Shown here piece after piece: positions 53,686 through 63,625 of a stretch of DNA of 64,000 nucleotides. The notes below the pieces were generated by a model. That model had not been told where the DNA came from and did no database searches. It worked only from the letters and a program-made list of their open reading frames with translations. The position numbers were made by a program, and so were the translations under genes. The stretch comes from PALSA-188 sp963720075 (lineage in GTDB: Bacteria > Acidobacteriota > Terriglobia > Terriglobales > Acidobacteriaceae): positions 597,961 to 661,960 of the forward strand of contig CAVREG010000016.1 in NCBI GenBank assembly GCA_963720075.1, in the 5' to 3' direction. How positions within the stretch are numbered: position 1 is the first letter of the stretch; the number at the start of each line of letters is the position of its first letter.

Positions 53686-56052
53686 ATGAGATTAAACTTG
53701 CTTCCATCCAGGAGCTTCTGGACTTCTCTTTTTCTCGGCCTGTGCGGGCTCACCGGGACCGCGACACAGGCAACCGCCCAGCTGTGGGATGTGCCCCCAC
53801 TACCCCCAGTCAAGTACGCGCAAGCTCGGGACGGTATGACGGCCACAATCGGAAAAGAAAGCGTGCACATTTCCGTTTGCCGCTCCTTCGTCATTCATTT
53901 CGTCGCTGCGCCCGAGCCGCCCGATACGATTCGCCAAAGCCAGCCATGGATGCTCGATTCAAAGCAGTCGTGTCCAGGCGCGAAGTTCCAGATTTCACAG
54001 ACATCCGATGCCGCGATCCTCACTACCGATGCATTGAAGATCGAACTCTCGCTCAAATGGGGTAACGTCCAATTCAGCACGCCTACAGGCGAGGGTCTCT
54101 TGCGCGAACGCAACTCGATTCCCCGGACCTACGAACCGGCTGAACTGAATGGAGAGAAGACATTTCACGTCGAAGACAGATTTGCTCCGGATTTCTCCGA
54201 AGGCTTCTACGGTTTAGGGCAACACCAGAACGGAATGTTCAACTACCGGGGTGCCACCGTCGAACTTGGGCAGAACAACACGGATGTAGCGATCCCTTTG
54301 CTGTTGTCAAGCAAAGGGTATGCTTTGATGTGGAACACCGCCTCGCTGACGCACGTCGACAATCGTTTCCCGCTGGAACTGAATCTGGATTCACTTGCCG
54401 GTCATGCCGTCGACTACTACTTCATTTATGGCCCGGAGATGGATCAACTCATCCATGAATATCGGTACCTTACCGGACATACCCCGCTGCTACCGAAATG
54501 GTCCTACGGATTCTTCCAGTCGAAGGATCGTTACGTTTCGCAAGAAGAAGTGCTCGGAATCGCACATCGGTATCGTGATGAGCACATACCGCTCGACGCA
54601 ATTGTTCAGGATTGGTTTTGGTGGAAAGCAGAAGGCGATCCGATCTTCAATTCGAACTTCCCTGATGTCCCCGGTGAACTCAAACAACTCCATGATGAAC
54701 ACGTCCATGCCATGCTTTCGGTTTGGGGGCTGTTTGATTCGAAGTCCCAGAACTTCGCGGAGATGACGAAGCAACACCTGGACGTTCCCGGCGCCCATGT
54801 TTACGACGCTACGAATCCGAAAGCACGTGATTTCTATTGGAACAACCTTGCAGGCAAGCTCTTGTCGCTGGACTGGGACGCGTTCTGGCTCGACAGCGCC
54901 GAGCCCGAAGAATATTGGCCTCACATGGGTGACGCGATTCTTCAAAACAAGCAGATCGCCATCGGCAATGGCGCCGAATACACGAACATTTTTCCGTTCA
55001 TGCACACGCTAGGGGTTCAGGAACACTGGAAAACAACCACAGATCGCAAGCGAGTTTTCCTTCTCACGCGTTCCGCTTTTCTCGGGCAGCAACGAGTTGG
55101 AGCGGCAGTCTGGTCGGGTGACGTTTATGGCTCTTACTGGGGGCTACGCCATCAAGTGGCCGCAGGGTTGAATTTTGCGCTTTCCGGATATCCGTATTGG
55201 ACAACCGATATCGGCGGCTATTGGCCGCCGCACGACAATCCGGTTGAGGACCTAAAGTTTCAGGAACTCTATGCACGCTGGTTCGAGTATGGAACCTTCT
55301 GCCCGATTTTCCGCACGCATGGGCACCGGCCACAGAATGAGATTTGGGCCTTCAATAAAGTCGAACCGATTCTCATCAATTACGACAAGCTGCGCTACCG
55401 CCTGATGCCCTACATTTATTCGCTGGCGTGGCGTGTGACGAATGAGGACTACACGATCCAGCGTCCGCTAGTAATGGATTGGCGCACTGATCTCAGAGTT
55501 CGGGACATCGGTGATCAGTTCATGTTCGGTCCTGCGCTCCTCGTCAACCCGGTGCTTCAATCGGACGCCACTCGCCGAAGCTTGTACCTACCCGATGCAC
55601 CGGTCTGGTACGACTTCTGGACGGGGGAATCGAGAGGCGGCAACCGGGAGATCGACGCCGACGCCCCTCTCGACCGTATTCCCCTCTACGTGCGTGCCGG
55701 TTCGATTCTTCCCCTGGGTCCAGAAATCGAGTACGCGGATGAGAAACCCGCAGGACCGATTGAGCTAAGGATCTATCCCGGGGCGGATGGAGAATTCAAC
55801 CTTTATGAGGATTCGGGCGACAGCTATGACTATGAGCACGGCGCACACTCCGTCATTCCGGTGCGCTGGTCCGAGTCAAGCCGAACTTTGACGATTGGAG
55901 ATCGAGAAGGGAATTACCCCGGAATGCCGGCAAGTATTGAGATGAAGATTGTGTTCGTAACCGCCGGGCACGGATCGGGCCTCAAATCAACCGCTAATCC
56001 CGACAAGCTGGTTGATTACGCGGGGGAAGCAACATCGGTTCACGCGCCGTAA
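53686..56052 (+). CDS. Secreted family 31 glycoside hydrolase (alpha-xylosidase-like)
   Basis: A 788-residue enzyme with a signal peptide (about 1-32, ends TATQATAQ), an N-terminal beta-sandwich, and a (beta/alpha)8 barrel. The nucleophile is D403 in DAFWLDSAEPEEYW and the acid/base is D479 in AAVWSGDVYGSYWGLRHQ. Proximal and distal C-terminal beta domains follow (YLPDAPVWYDFWTGESRGG, LYEDSGDSYDYEHG). The FWLDSAEPE form is that of alpha-xylosidases rather than DM-type alpha-glucosidases. It would remove alpha-xylose from xyloglucan oligosaccharides in the periplasm. It is the first structural gene behind operator site 3; no clear Shine-Dalgarno is seen. Confidence 0.93.
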   Translation: MRLNLLPSRSFWTSLFLGLCGLTGTATQATAQLWDVPPLPPVKYAQARDGMTATIGKESVHISVCRSFVIHFVAAPEPPDTIRQSQPWMLDSKQSCPGAKFQISQTSDAAILTTDALKIELSLKWGNVQFSTPTGEGLLRERNSIPRTYEPAELNGEKTFHVEDRFAPDFSEGFYGLGQHQNGMFNYRGATVELGQNNTDVAIPLLLSSKGYALMWNTASLTHVDNRFPLELNLDSLAGHAVDYYFIYGPEMDQLIHEYRYLTGHTPLLPKWSYGFFQSKDRYVSQEEVLGIAHRYRDEHIPLDAIVQDWFWWKAEGDPIFNSNFPDVPGELKQLHDEHVHAMLSVWGLFDSKSQNFAEMTKQHLDVPGAHVYDATNPKARDFYWNNLAGKLLSLDWDAFWLDSAEPEEYWPHMGDAILQNKQIAIGNGAEYTNIFPFMHTLGVQEHWKTTTDRKRVFLLTRSAFLGQQRVGAAVWSGDVYGSYWGLRHQVAAGLNFALSGYPYWTTDIGGYWPPHDNPVEDLKFQELYARWFEYGTFCPIFRTHGHRPQNEIWAFNKVEPILINYDKLRYRLMPYIYSLAWRVTNEDYTIQRPLVMDWRTDLRVRDIGDQFMFGPALLVNPVLQSDATRRSLYLPDAPVWYDFWTGESRGGNREIDADAPLDRIPLYVRAGSILPLGPEIEYADEKPAGPIELRIYPGADGEFNLYEDSGDSYDYEHGAHSVIPVRWSESSRTLTIGDREGNYPGMPASIEMKIVFVTAGHGSGLKSTANPDKLVDYAGEATSVHAP

Positions 56053-56102
56053 CATCGACGCTTGAAACCGTAGCAACTTGTTTGGGTACTCACAGGAGTC
56101 GA

Positions 56103-58742
56103 ATGAACCATCCCAGAATCGTATTGCTGGCTGCACTCATCGTTATCATCGCCTTCGTCGCTCCCACTTCCTTCGCGCAAGACACATCCAACTTCCCTTA
56201 CATGAATCCCAAGCTCTCTCCTGAAGAGCGCGCGTCCGATCTCGTTCATCGCATGACGCTCGGAGAGAAGTCCTCACAGCTCGTGAATCAGGCACGGGCC
56301 GTCCCTCGCCTGAACATTCCTTCGTACGATTGGTGGAGCGAAGCCCTGCATGGCGTCATTTCCGATGGCGTGACGGAATTTCCCGAGCCCATCGGGCTTG
56401 CCGCCAGCTTCGATGTGCCCCGCATTCACGAGATGGCGACCGCCATCGGCGTGGAGGGCCGAATCAAGCACGCGCAGCATGAGCGCGCAGGTCACTCCAA
56501 TATTTTCGAAGGCTTGGATTTCTGGGCACCCAACGTCAACATCTTTCGCGATCCGCGCTGGGGACGCGGCCAGGAAACCTATGGTGAAGATCCCTTCCTG
56601 AGCGCTCGGTTAGCCGTCGCGTTTGTCACAGGCATGCAAGGCGATGATCCCCACTATTACCGTGCCATCTCCACACCCAAACATTATGCCGTTCACAGCG
56701 GCCCCGAACCCACTCGCCATTTCACCGATGTGGACGTCAGCAAGCACGACGAAGAAGACACCTACTTGCCGGCATTTCGCGCGGCCGTCGTCGAGGGCAA
56801 GGCGGGTTCCATCATGTGTGCCTATAACGCGATCAATGGCGAGCCCGCGTGCGCGAACCAATTCCTGCTGCAACACACCCTTCGCGGAGCATGGGGCTTC
56901 CAAGGTTATGTAGTTTCCGACTGCGACGCTGTGCGCAACGTCTTCAACGGGCACCACTACCGGCCGACACAGCCGCAGGCTTCGGCAATTTCCGTCATCC
57001 GAGGCATGGATAACGAATGTATCGATTTCGCCAAAGTAAACGACGATCACGATTACAAGCCCTACATCGAGGCCGTGCAGCAGGGATACCTCCCGGAAAG
57101 CTCGGTTGATACTGCGCTCATTCGTCTCTTCACGGCTCGCATCCGTCTCGGCATGTTCGATCCGCCGGCGACCGTGCCGTACATGAACATCGACGAGAAG
57201 CAACTTGACAGTCCAGCACACCGCGAGCTTGCGCGTCGCATCGCCAACGAATCGATGGTTCTGCTCAAGAATGACGGCGTCCTGCCTCTGAAATCTGCCA
57301 AACGATTCGCCTTGGTCGGCCCGCTCGCCGATCAAACCGCCGTTCTCCTCGGCAATTACAACGGCACTACCTCACACACACTCACTGTGCTAGAAGGAAT
57401 GAAAGGCGAGTTCCCCGAGGCAAAGATCACCTACGTGCCCGGCACTCAATTTCTTTCAAACAAGGCAGACCCCGTGCCCACATCTGTCCTGACCACTCCG
57501 GATGGCAAGCCCGGCCTCAAAGCCGAATACAGTTCGCGGCCCAGCTTCGACGCCAAGCCGACTTCTCTTACCTCAAGGGTCGAGTCCTCTGTGAACCTGA
57601 ATGCGAACAATGTCCCTGAACAGGCGAAAGGAATTTCGGGCCTGTCGGCGCAATGGACTGGCTGGCTCAACCCAACTGCAACCGGCGATTATTTATTGGG
57701 ACTCAGCGTCGACGGCTTCGGCCGCCTGTCAGTGGATGGAAGAGAGGTTACGACGCTCTGGGGCAAGAACATAAATCTAAGCCCGGTTCACCTCGAAAAA
57801 GGTCACCCTGTAAAAATCGAGGTCCTCTACGGACGCAACGGGGAGGGTAAGCCGGAAGCGCAGCTCCTGTGGACTCCCGTGAATAACGCGCCCGATCCGG
57901 CGGCCGTGGCGGCCGCGAAGAATGCCGATGTGGTCGTCGCCGTCGTCGGCATTACCAGTCGCCTTGAGGGCGAAGAGATGCCTGTGAGCCAGCCCGGCTT
58001 TTCCGGCGGCGACCGCACCAGCCTCGATTTGCCGATGCCTGAAGAAGATCTGATCGAGGCGCTTGCCGCGAGTGGCAAGCCGCTCGTCATCGTGTTGATG
58101 AATGGCAGCGCACTCAGCGTGAACTGGGCGAAGGAGCACGCCAACGCCATCCTCGAGTCCTGGTACTCCGGCGAAGAAGGAGGTGCTGCTATCGCGGAAA
58201 CACTCAGCGGAAAGAACAACCCATCCGGACGTCTTCCTGTCACTTTCTACAAAGATGTTCACCAGCTTCCGAATTTCGAAGATTATTCAATGAAGGGGCG
58301 CACCTACCGCTACTTCGAGGGCGAACCACTCTGGCCCTTCGGATACGGCCTCAGCTACACAGCGTTCACTTACAGCAATCTCAAGCTACCCGATACACCA
58401 GTCAACGCTGGTGATCCGCTGCACGCATCCGTGACAGTCGCGAATACTGGAAGAGTTGCCGGAGATGAAGTCGTCGAACTCTACCTACAGTTCCCCGATG
58501 TCGTCGGCGCGCCTCGCCGCGCGCTTCGCGGATTTCAACGCGTCCATCTGGAGCCCGGGGCCAGCCAAAATGTTGATTTCCAGTTGAACCCGCGCGACCT
58601 TAGCATGGTCACCGATCTCGGGGACATCATCGTGGCGCAAGGCAAATACACACTTTCAGTCGGGAGCGGTCAACCTGGAACAGGAGTTCCCTCTGTGAGC
58701 GCAAACTTTGAGATCAAAGGACAAATCATGCTGCCAGAATAG
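56103..58742 (+). CDS. Secreted family 3 glycoside hydrolase with PA14 insertion (beta-xylosidase/glucosidase)
   Basis: About 879 residues from ATG 56103 (AGGAG upstream); a TTG at 56082 is in frame. It has a signal peptide ending APTSFAQ and an N-terminal barrel with WWSEALHGVISDGVTEFPEP and KHYAVHSGPEPTRH. The nucleophile is D273 in GYVVSDCDAVRNVF. The alpha/beta sandwich domain carries a PA14 insertion (about 455-590: GLKAEYSSRP, LSVDGFGRLSVDGREVT), and a fibronectin-III-like domain ends the protein. The EALHG/SDCDAV form resembles plant-type beta-xylosidases, but beta-glucosidase activity cannot be excluded. It lies 50 nt after GH31. Confidence 0.94.
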   Translation: MNHPRIVLLAALIVIIAFVAPTSFAQDTSNFPYMNPKLSPEERASDLVHRMTLGEKSSQLVNQARAVPRLNIPSYDWWSEALHGVISDGVTEFPEPIGLAASFDVPRIHEMATAIGVEGRIKHAQHERAGHSNIFEGLDFWAPNVNIFRDPRWGRGQETYGEDPFLSARLAVAFVTGMQGDDPHYYRAISTPKHYAVHSGPEPTRHFTDVDVSKHDEEDTYLPAFRAAVVEGKAGSIMCAYNAINGEPACANQFLLQHTLRGAWGFQGYVVSDCDAVRNVFNGHHYRPTQPQASAISVIRGMDNECIDFAKVNDDHDYKPYIEAVQQGYLPESSVDTALIRLFTARIRLGMFDPPATVPYMNIDEKQLDSPAHRELARRIANESMVLLKNDGVLPLKSAKRFALVGPLADQTAVLLGNYNGTTSHTLTVLEGMKGEFPEAKITYVPGTQFLSNKADPVPTSVLTTPDGKPGLKAEYSSRPSFDAKPTSLTSRVESSVNLNANNVPEQAKGISGLSAQWTGWLNPTATGDYLLGLSVDGFGRLSVDGREVTTLWGKNINLSPVHLEKGHPVKIEVLYGRNGEGKPEAQLLWTPVNNAPDPAAVAAAKNADVVVAVVGITSRLEGEEMPVSQPGFSGGDRTSLDLPMPEEDLIEALAASGKPLVIVLMNGSALSVNWAKEHANAILESWYSGEEGGAAIAETLSGKNNPSGRLPVTFYKDVHQLPNFEDYSMKGRTYRYFEGEPLWPFGYGLSYTAFTYSNLKLPDTPVNAGDPLHASVTVANTGRVAGDEVVELYLQFPDVVGAPRRALRGFQRVHLEPGASQNVDFQLNPRDLSMVTDLGDIIVAQGKYTLSVGSGQPGTGVPSVSANFEIKGQIMLPE

Positions 58743-58880
58743 TTGTTGCGCTCCTTCTGATCGCGAAGGGATGCCAACTGTCGATGGATGGAAATGCGTC
58801 CCGTACGGGATGCCATTTTTGGTGGCTCCGTGATTCCAATGTACGCTCGGCTTGATGATTGGCTAAGAGATTGAGGTGAT

Positions 58881-60419
58881 ATGCATTCGAGATTCTTACG
58901 CAAGATGCTTTTGACACTACTTTCGTCCACTTGTGCTTGCGGGCAGCAATCAGCCTCCTGCGCGAACCTGGCAAACTTCAAAGCCGAGAATGTTGAAATC
59001 ACCAAAGCGGCGGCCATTGCTGCCGGGACAACGGAGGCTATCCCCTGGAACCAGACTCGCAGCGCACCTCTGCCGGCGTATTGCCGAGTCGAAGGTGTGA
59101 TGAACCGCCGCACCGGAGTCGACGGAGAAGAGTTCGGAATCACTTTCGCATTAGCGATGCCCGACAAATGGAATGGCGATTTTCTTATGCAAGGTGGAGG
59201 CGGCAGCAACGGCGTTGTAATTCCGCCCCTTGGATTGAATGCTGCCGGAGACACCCCAGCTCTCATGCGCGGATTTGCTGTTGTGAGCACGGATTCGGGT
59301 CACAAGAGCCGCCATCCCGGATTTGATTTTGGCTTCAGGCGAGATCAGCAGGCATATCTGGATTTTGCTTATCTCGCTAACGCTGAAGTCGCTGCCTTGG
59401 CGAAACAACTCATGGCTCGACACTACGGAAAACCCGCAGCTTTTTCGTATTTTTCTGGATGCTCTACCGGCGGCCGCGAAGGCATGATTCTTTCGCAGCG
59501 TTATCCCACGGTTTTCAACGGCATTATCTCTGGCGACCCCGCGATGCGTACCGGGCTTTCCAATCTCGCGATTGGGCGATGGATACCCATCGCCTTCAAT
59601 CAAATCGCTCCAAAAGATGCCAATGGCAAACCAATCATCGAACAAGCCATTACTGATGACGACCGCAAACTCATCAAAGATGCGCTCATGAAAAGGTGCG
59701 ATGACAAAGACGGCCTGGCCGATGGCTTGATCTCCGATCCTCTCGCGTGCGACTTCGACCCGGAGATATTGGCGTGCAAGGGCGAAAAGAACCCTTCCTG
59801 CCTGGCTCCAGAAAAAGCGGCTGCCATCAAGAAAGCCCTCGCGGGTCCGAAGACCTCGAGTGGAACGCAGGTCTATGCGGGCTTCCTTTACGATACGGGC
59901 ATTACGAATGGTCCGCCGTTCCGAGGATTGCTCTCACCTGGACCCGGCATTTTCGGGCCCGCCACAACCGACATGTCAATGGATGTTGATAATGAAGCTC
60001 TGGCAGACATCCAACCGCTGGTGGACTCAATGTCCACAAATTTGACGACCTTCTCCGCGCACGGAGGGAAGCTCATCTTCTATCACGGCGACAGCGACCC
60101 GTGGTTCTCGCCGCTTGATACGTTCGGCTATTACAAGGACATGGCATCTGCCAACGGGGGCCTCGACGCGGTATCGAAGTGGAGCCAGTTCTATTTCGTT
60201 CCAGGGATGAGCCATTGTGGCGGAGGCCAAGCGCTGGATCAGTTCGATTTGTTGGGCGCGATCGTCAACTGGGTCGAGAAGGGTACGGCGCCTACGTCAG
60301 TGACTGCAACTGGCAGCGCTTTTCCTGGCCGTAGCCGGCCGCTGTGTCCTTATCCGAAGCACGCACAATATAAGGGGCAGGGAGACACGAAAGACGCAGC
60401 CAGCTTCGAATGCCGTTGA
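58881..60419 (+). CDS. Secreted tannase/feruloyl esterase family protein
   Basis: A 512-residue secreted esterase with a signal peptide ending STCACGQQ. The nucleophile elbow is FSGCSTGGREGMIL (C194-S195), and the catalytic His is in GMSHCGGGQAL (H445-C446). The adjacent cysteines form the CS-...-HC disulfide seen in this family. DDKDGLADGLISDPLAC matches the calcium-binding lid of feruloyl esterases. It hydrolyses gallate or ferulate esters. It is 138 nt after GH3, with GAGGTGAT before the ATG. Confidence 0.93.
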   Translation: MHSRFLRKMLLTLLSSTCACGQQSASCANLANFKAENVEITKAAAIAAGTTEAIPWNQTRSAPLPAYCRVEGVMNRRTGVDGEEFGITFALAMPDKWNGDFLMQGGGGSNGVVIPPLGLNAAGDTPALMRGFAVVSTDSGHKSRHPGFDFGFRRDQQAYLDFAYLANAEVAALAKQLMARHYGKPAAFSYFSGCSTGGREGMILSQRYPTVFNGIISGDPAMRTGLSNLAIGRWIPIAFNQIAPKDANGKPIIEQAITDDDRKLIKDALMKRCDDKDGLADGLISDPLACDFDPEILACKGEKNPSCLAPEKAAAIKKALAGPKTSSGTQVYAGFLYDTGITNGPPFRGLLSPGPGIFGPATTDMSMDVDNEALADIQPLVDSMSTNLTTFSAHGGKLIFYHGDSDPWFSPLDTFGYYKDMASANGGLDAVSKWSQFYFVPGMSHCGGGQALDQFDLLGAIVNWVEKGTAPTSVTATGSAFPGRSRPLCPYPKHAQYKGQGDTKDAASFECR

Positions 60420-60454
60420 ATTCTGTTACTTCCGCTAAAAGGATATCGCTTCTT

Positions 60455-62029
60455 ATGCGTTCACTTTTTGTGTGCTTCGCGTTGACCGTGGTGGGTATCA
60501 CTGCGCCGAGGCTGGCTGCCCAGAAAATCGAATTGTCGATTGACGGATCCAAAACCGGTGCGAAGATCGACCGTAACATTTTCGGGCAATTCGCAGAGCA
60601 TCTTGGGCACGGGATTTACGAAGGCATCTGGGTCGGTCCCGATTCCAAAATCCCGAATACTCGGGGAATACGCAACGATGTTGTGGGCGCTCTGAGAGCG
60701 ATCAAAGTCCCGAACGTCCGTTGGCCCGGTGGCTGCTTCGCCGATGAGTATCACTGGCGCAAGGGCATTGGCCCTCAACGATCAGTAACTCTCAACCCCA
60801 ACTGGGGCGGAGTGACTGAGGCAAACACGTTTGGAACGCATGAGTTCATGGACTTCGTCGATCAGATCGGGGCGGAAGCGTATGTCTCCGTCAATGTCGG
60901 TTCCGGGACTCCACAGGAAGCGGCCGAGTGGCTGGAATATATGACGGCCGCTGCACCGACTACCCTTGCAAAAGAACGTGGAGCGAACGGGCATCCAGCT
61001 CCATACAAAGTTGCATTGCTCGGCATCGGTAATGAAAGCTGGGATTGTGGGGGCAACATGACTGCTGACTACTACGTCAGCCAGATGAAGATCTACAGCC
61101 GCTTCGTAAGGAATTTCAATCCCGCGCAGCAAGAGAAGCAGCAGATGCTCAAGATCGCCGTCGGTCCGGGCGGCGACGGCCCGCGATGGACCGACTGGAC
61201 GGAAACCGTCATGAAGGCCTATCAGCAACACACGTGGAGCTGGGACATCAACGGACTTTCAATGCACAACTACACGGTCGGGCACTGGCCGCCTTCCTAT
61301 GCGTCGGTAGGATTTGGTGAAACTGAGTACAGCGAAATTCTCAAATCCACTTTGGAGATGGAAGGTCTCGTCAGCAAGCACTCGGCGATCATGGACAAGT
61401 ATGACCCCGACAAGAAGGTTGCGCTCGTGGTTGACGAATGGGGAGGCTGGTACGCGCCGTTGCAGGGCAGCAATCCGGGGTTCCTGGTCCAGCAGAACAG
61501 CCTGCGCGACGCCATTCTCGCGGCTCTGAACCTCAATATCTTCGCTCGTCATGCCGACCGGGTACGCGGCGCTAATATCGCACAGATGATCAATGTGCTG
61601 CAGGCAATGATCATCACGGACAAAGAGAAGATGGTCCTGACTCCGACCTATTACGTCTTCAAAATGTACGTACCGTTCCAGAACGCCACATTCGTGCCGC
61701 TGACTTTTGATGCTGGTTGGTACACACATGGGGCCGTGGCGGTGCCCCGAGTGGACGCGATCGCAGCGAAAGACGCGAACGGCAAGTTGTGGCTGGAGAT
61801 TACCAATCTCGATCCCAATGAACCGGTCGAAATCGAGGCAGGCCTGGCGGGCCTTACGGCAAAAGCAGCGAGCGGCGAAACTCTGACCGCTCCCAAGGTG
61901 GACAGTGTCAACACCTTCGACGCACCTAACACAGTCATGCCGAGGCCGATCTCAGCGAAGGTTCAGGGTGGCAAGCTAACGTTGAAACTGGAGCCTAAGT
62001 CTGTAACCGTCGTTTTAGTTGAGCAGTGA
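60455..62029 (+). CDS. Secreted family 51 alpha-L-arabinofuranosidase
   Basis: About 524 residues from ATG 60455, chosen for AAGGA ten nt upstream and a clean signal peptide (RSLFVCFALTVVGITAPRLA). An earlier ATG at 60410 overlaps the esterase. The barrel has IFGQFAEHLGHGIYEGIWVG and WPGGCFADEYHWRKGIGP. The acid/base is E194 in LLGIGNESWDCGGN and the nucleophile is E328 in LVVDEWGGWYAP. A C-terminal beta domain ends the protein. It releases arabinose from arabinoxylan, arabinan or arabinoxyloglucan. It lies 35 nt after the tannase-like gene. Confidence 0.94.
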   Translation: MRSLFVCFALTVVGITAPRLAAQKIELSIDGSKTGAKIDRNIFGQFAEHLGHGIYEGIWVGPDSKIPNTRGIRNDVVGALRAIKVPNVRWPGGCFADEYHWRKGIGPQRSVTLNPNWGGVTEANTFGTHEFMDFVDQIGAEAYVSVNVGSGTPQEAAEWLEYMTAAAPTTLAKERGANGHPAPYKVALLGIGNESWDCGGNMTADYYVSQMKIYSRFVRNFNPAQQEKQQMLKIAVGPGGDGPRWTDWTETVMKAYQQHTWSWDINGLSMHNYTVGHWPPSYASVGFGETEYSEILKSTLEMEGLVSKHSAIMDKYDPDKKVALVVDEWGGWYAPLQGSNPGFLVQQNSLRDAILAALNLNIFARHADRVRGANIAQMINVLQAMIITDKEKMVLTPTYYVFKMYVPFQNATFVPLTFDAGWYTHGAVAVPRVDAIAAKDANGKLWLEITNLDPNEPVEIEAGLAGLTAKAASGETLTAPKVDSVNTFDAPNTVMPRPISAKVQGGKLTLKLEPKSVTVVLVEQ

Positions 62030-62126
62030 TCCAAACCGGATCCTGCGACCGCAACGCCGAAGCTAACGAAAAGCTATCGCTCGACGGCGCTATGGTTCAC
62101 ATTCGACGGCAACGAAGGAGAACAAC

Positions 62127-63314
62127 ATGCGGCGATTCGCAATACTGGTCCTCTTGTCTTTGAGTTCTTGTTGGGCACGGGAATCAGGCAGTTTTCAGCC
62201 CTCTACGACGAATGTCTGGGCAGCGGAGTATCCACGGGTCGACAGCGCCGGCAGAGTACAGATTCGCGTGAAAGCTCCAGATGCTACGAAAGTCCGACTG
62301 AACTTCTGGAGCGGTCCGAAACTGGACATGGAGAAACAGCAGGACGGATTCTGGACCATCACCACTCCGCCGCTTGTTCCCGGTTTCCACTACTACACGC
62401 TGGTCATCGACGGTGCCGAGGTCAGTGACCCCAATACTCACGCCTTCTTCGGAGGAGGCAAGCCGGCGAGTGGCGTGGAAGTTCCGGAGCCAGGCTCTAC
62501 CTATTATTCGGTGCAAGATGTGCCGCACGGCGCAGTTCGCGAAGTCTGGTACAACTCGAAGGTGACGGGGACGTGGCGGCATGCACTGGTCTATCTGCCG
62601 CCGAATTACGATAAGCAAACAAAAGAGCGCTATCCGGTGCTCTATTTACAGCACGGCGCCGGTGAGGACGAGACCGGCTGGGTGCGCCAGGGCAACGCGA
62701 ATTTCATCCTAGACAACTTGATCGCGGCGAAGAATTGCAAGCCGATGATCGTCGTGATGGCCTACGGCTACGCGCACCGCACTGGCGAGGCGCCTGTCGA
62801 TTTGTTCGCAAAGGGGTTTGGGTCACCTGACATGTTGAAGGCAATGCAGGATATGGCCGCGGCATTCGAAGATGATGTAACACAGGCTCTGATCCCATTC
62901 ATTGATTCCACTTTCCGCACGTTATCCGACCGTGACCACCGCGCGATGGCAGGCCTATCGATGGGTGGCATGCAAACGTTCCAGATTACGTTGGATCATC
63001 TTAATCTCTTTTCTTACATTGGCGGTTTCAGTGGAGCGGGCGGTATGCTCGTGCTCGGAAATCGGAAACTCGATCCCAAGACCGACTACAACGGAGTGTT
63101 TGCTGATCCGGCAGCATTCGCCAAGAAAGTGCACCTGCTCTGGCTTGGCGTAGGAACGAATGAGCCAGAAAGAATGCGCGCAGGACTCCAGAAACTGCAC
63201 ACGTCGCTTCAGGAAGCGAACATACAGCATGTTTTCTACGAATCACCCGGCACCGACCACGAGTGGCAAACTTGGCGCCGCGATCTGAAGGATTTCGCGC
63301 CGAGACTCTTCTGA
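62127..63314 (+). CDS. Secreted CE1-like esterase with N-terminal E-set/CBM48-like domain
   Basis: A 395-residue protein with a signal peptide (about 1-17). The N-terminal domain (about 25-115: VQIRVKAPDATKVRLNFWSG, GFHYYTLVIDGAEVSDPNTH) is E-set/CBM48-like. The alpha/beta hydrolase domain has PVLYLQHGAGEDETGW, the nucleophile Ser in AMAGLSMGGMQTFQI, and the C-terminal His in YESPGTDHEWQTW. This two-domain layout is shared by CE1 feruloyl/acetylxylan esterases. It lies 97 nt after GH51 with a GAAGGAG ribosome site and closes the locus. Confidence 0.92.
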   Translation: MRRFAILVLLSLSSCWARESGSFQPSTTNVWAAEYPRVDSAGRVQIRVKAPDATKVRLNFWSGPKLDMEKQQDGFWTITTPPLVPGFHYYTLVIDGAEVSDPNTHAFFGGGKPASGVEVPEPGSTYYSVQDVPHGAVREVWYNSKVTGTWRHALVYLPPNYDKQTKERYPVLYLQHGAGEDETGWVRQGNANFILDNLIAAKNCKPMIVVMAYGYAHRTGEAPVDLFAKGFGSPDMLKAMQDMAAAFEDDVTQALIPFIDSTFRTLSDRDHRAMAGLSMGGMQTFQITLDHLNLFSYIGGFSGAGGMLVLGNRKLDPKTDYNGVFADPAAFAKKVHLLWLGVGTNEPERMRAGLQKLHTSLQEANIQHVFYESPGTDHEWQTWRRDLKDFAPRLF

Positions 63315-63508
63315 TCCAGGCTCCCACACTGAATCACGATGGCGAACAGTCGAGGCTGCCCGGATTATGGGTCCGATAAGCTCTTTAGATCCCCTGATTG
63401 TACGAAACAAAAAGACGTCAGCAAAAACTATTGATCTCAAATAAGTTGAGAGAGGCGGGTAGGAACCCGCGCAAAATGCCTCTAACTACTTGATAAGAAA
63501 AGAGATAC

Positions 63509-63534
63509 TGGCGGAGGCGACGGGAGTTGAACTA
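63509..63534 (-). other. Isolated 3' end of a tRNA (or tmRNA): possible att-site remnant
   Basis: Read on the - strand: TTCAACT loop, CCCGT, CGCCTCC, G, CCA. This is the 3' T-loop/acceptor end of a tRNA (discriminator G suggests Ser) or a tmRNA. Upstream bases (aacaccctgattag) do not pair to form the T-stem, so no complete gene is present. Such fragments are often left by integrative elements. Confidence 0.5.
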
Positions 63535-63625
63535 ATCAGGGTGTTGAGAACACGTAAGTTATTGATTCTAGGAACTGCCACAAGGGCTAAAAAGTCCCCG
63601 TTGCCCTATCCATTGTACGTTTATT

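Noticed and set aside
62057..62080. gctaacgaaaagctatcgc upstream of the last esterase as a fourth LacI operator
   Set aside because: The half-sites are in direct rather than inverted order and the spacing differs; it does not fit the 16-bp consensus.
32522..63534. Genomic island between tRNA-Ser and the tRNA-like fragment at 63.5 kb
   Set aside because: The fragment is on the opposite strand and its last 20 bases differ from tRNA-Ser(GGA) (CCCGTCGCCTCC versus CCCACTCTCTCC), so the two are not a matching att pair.
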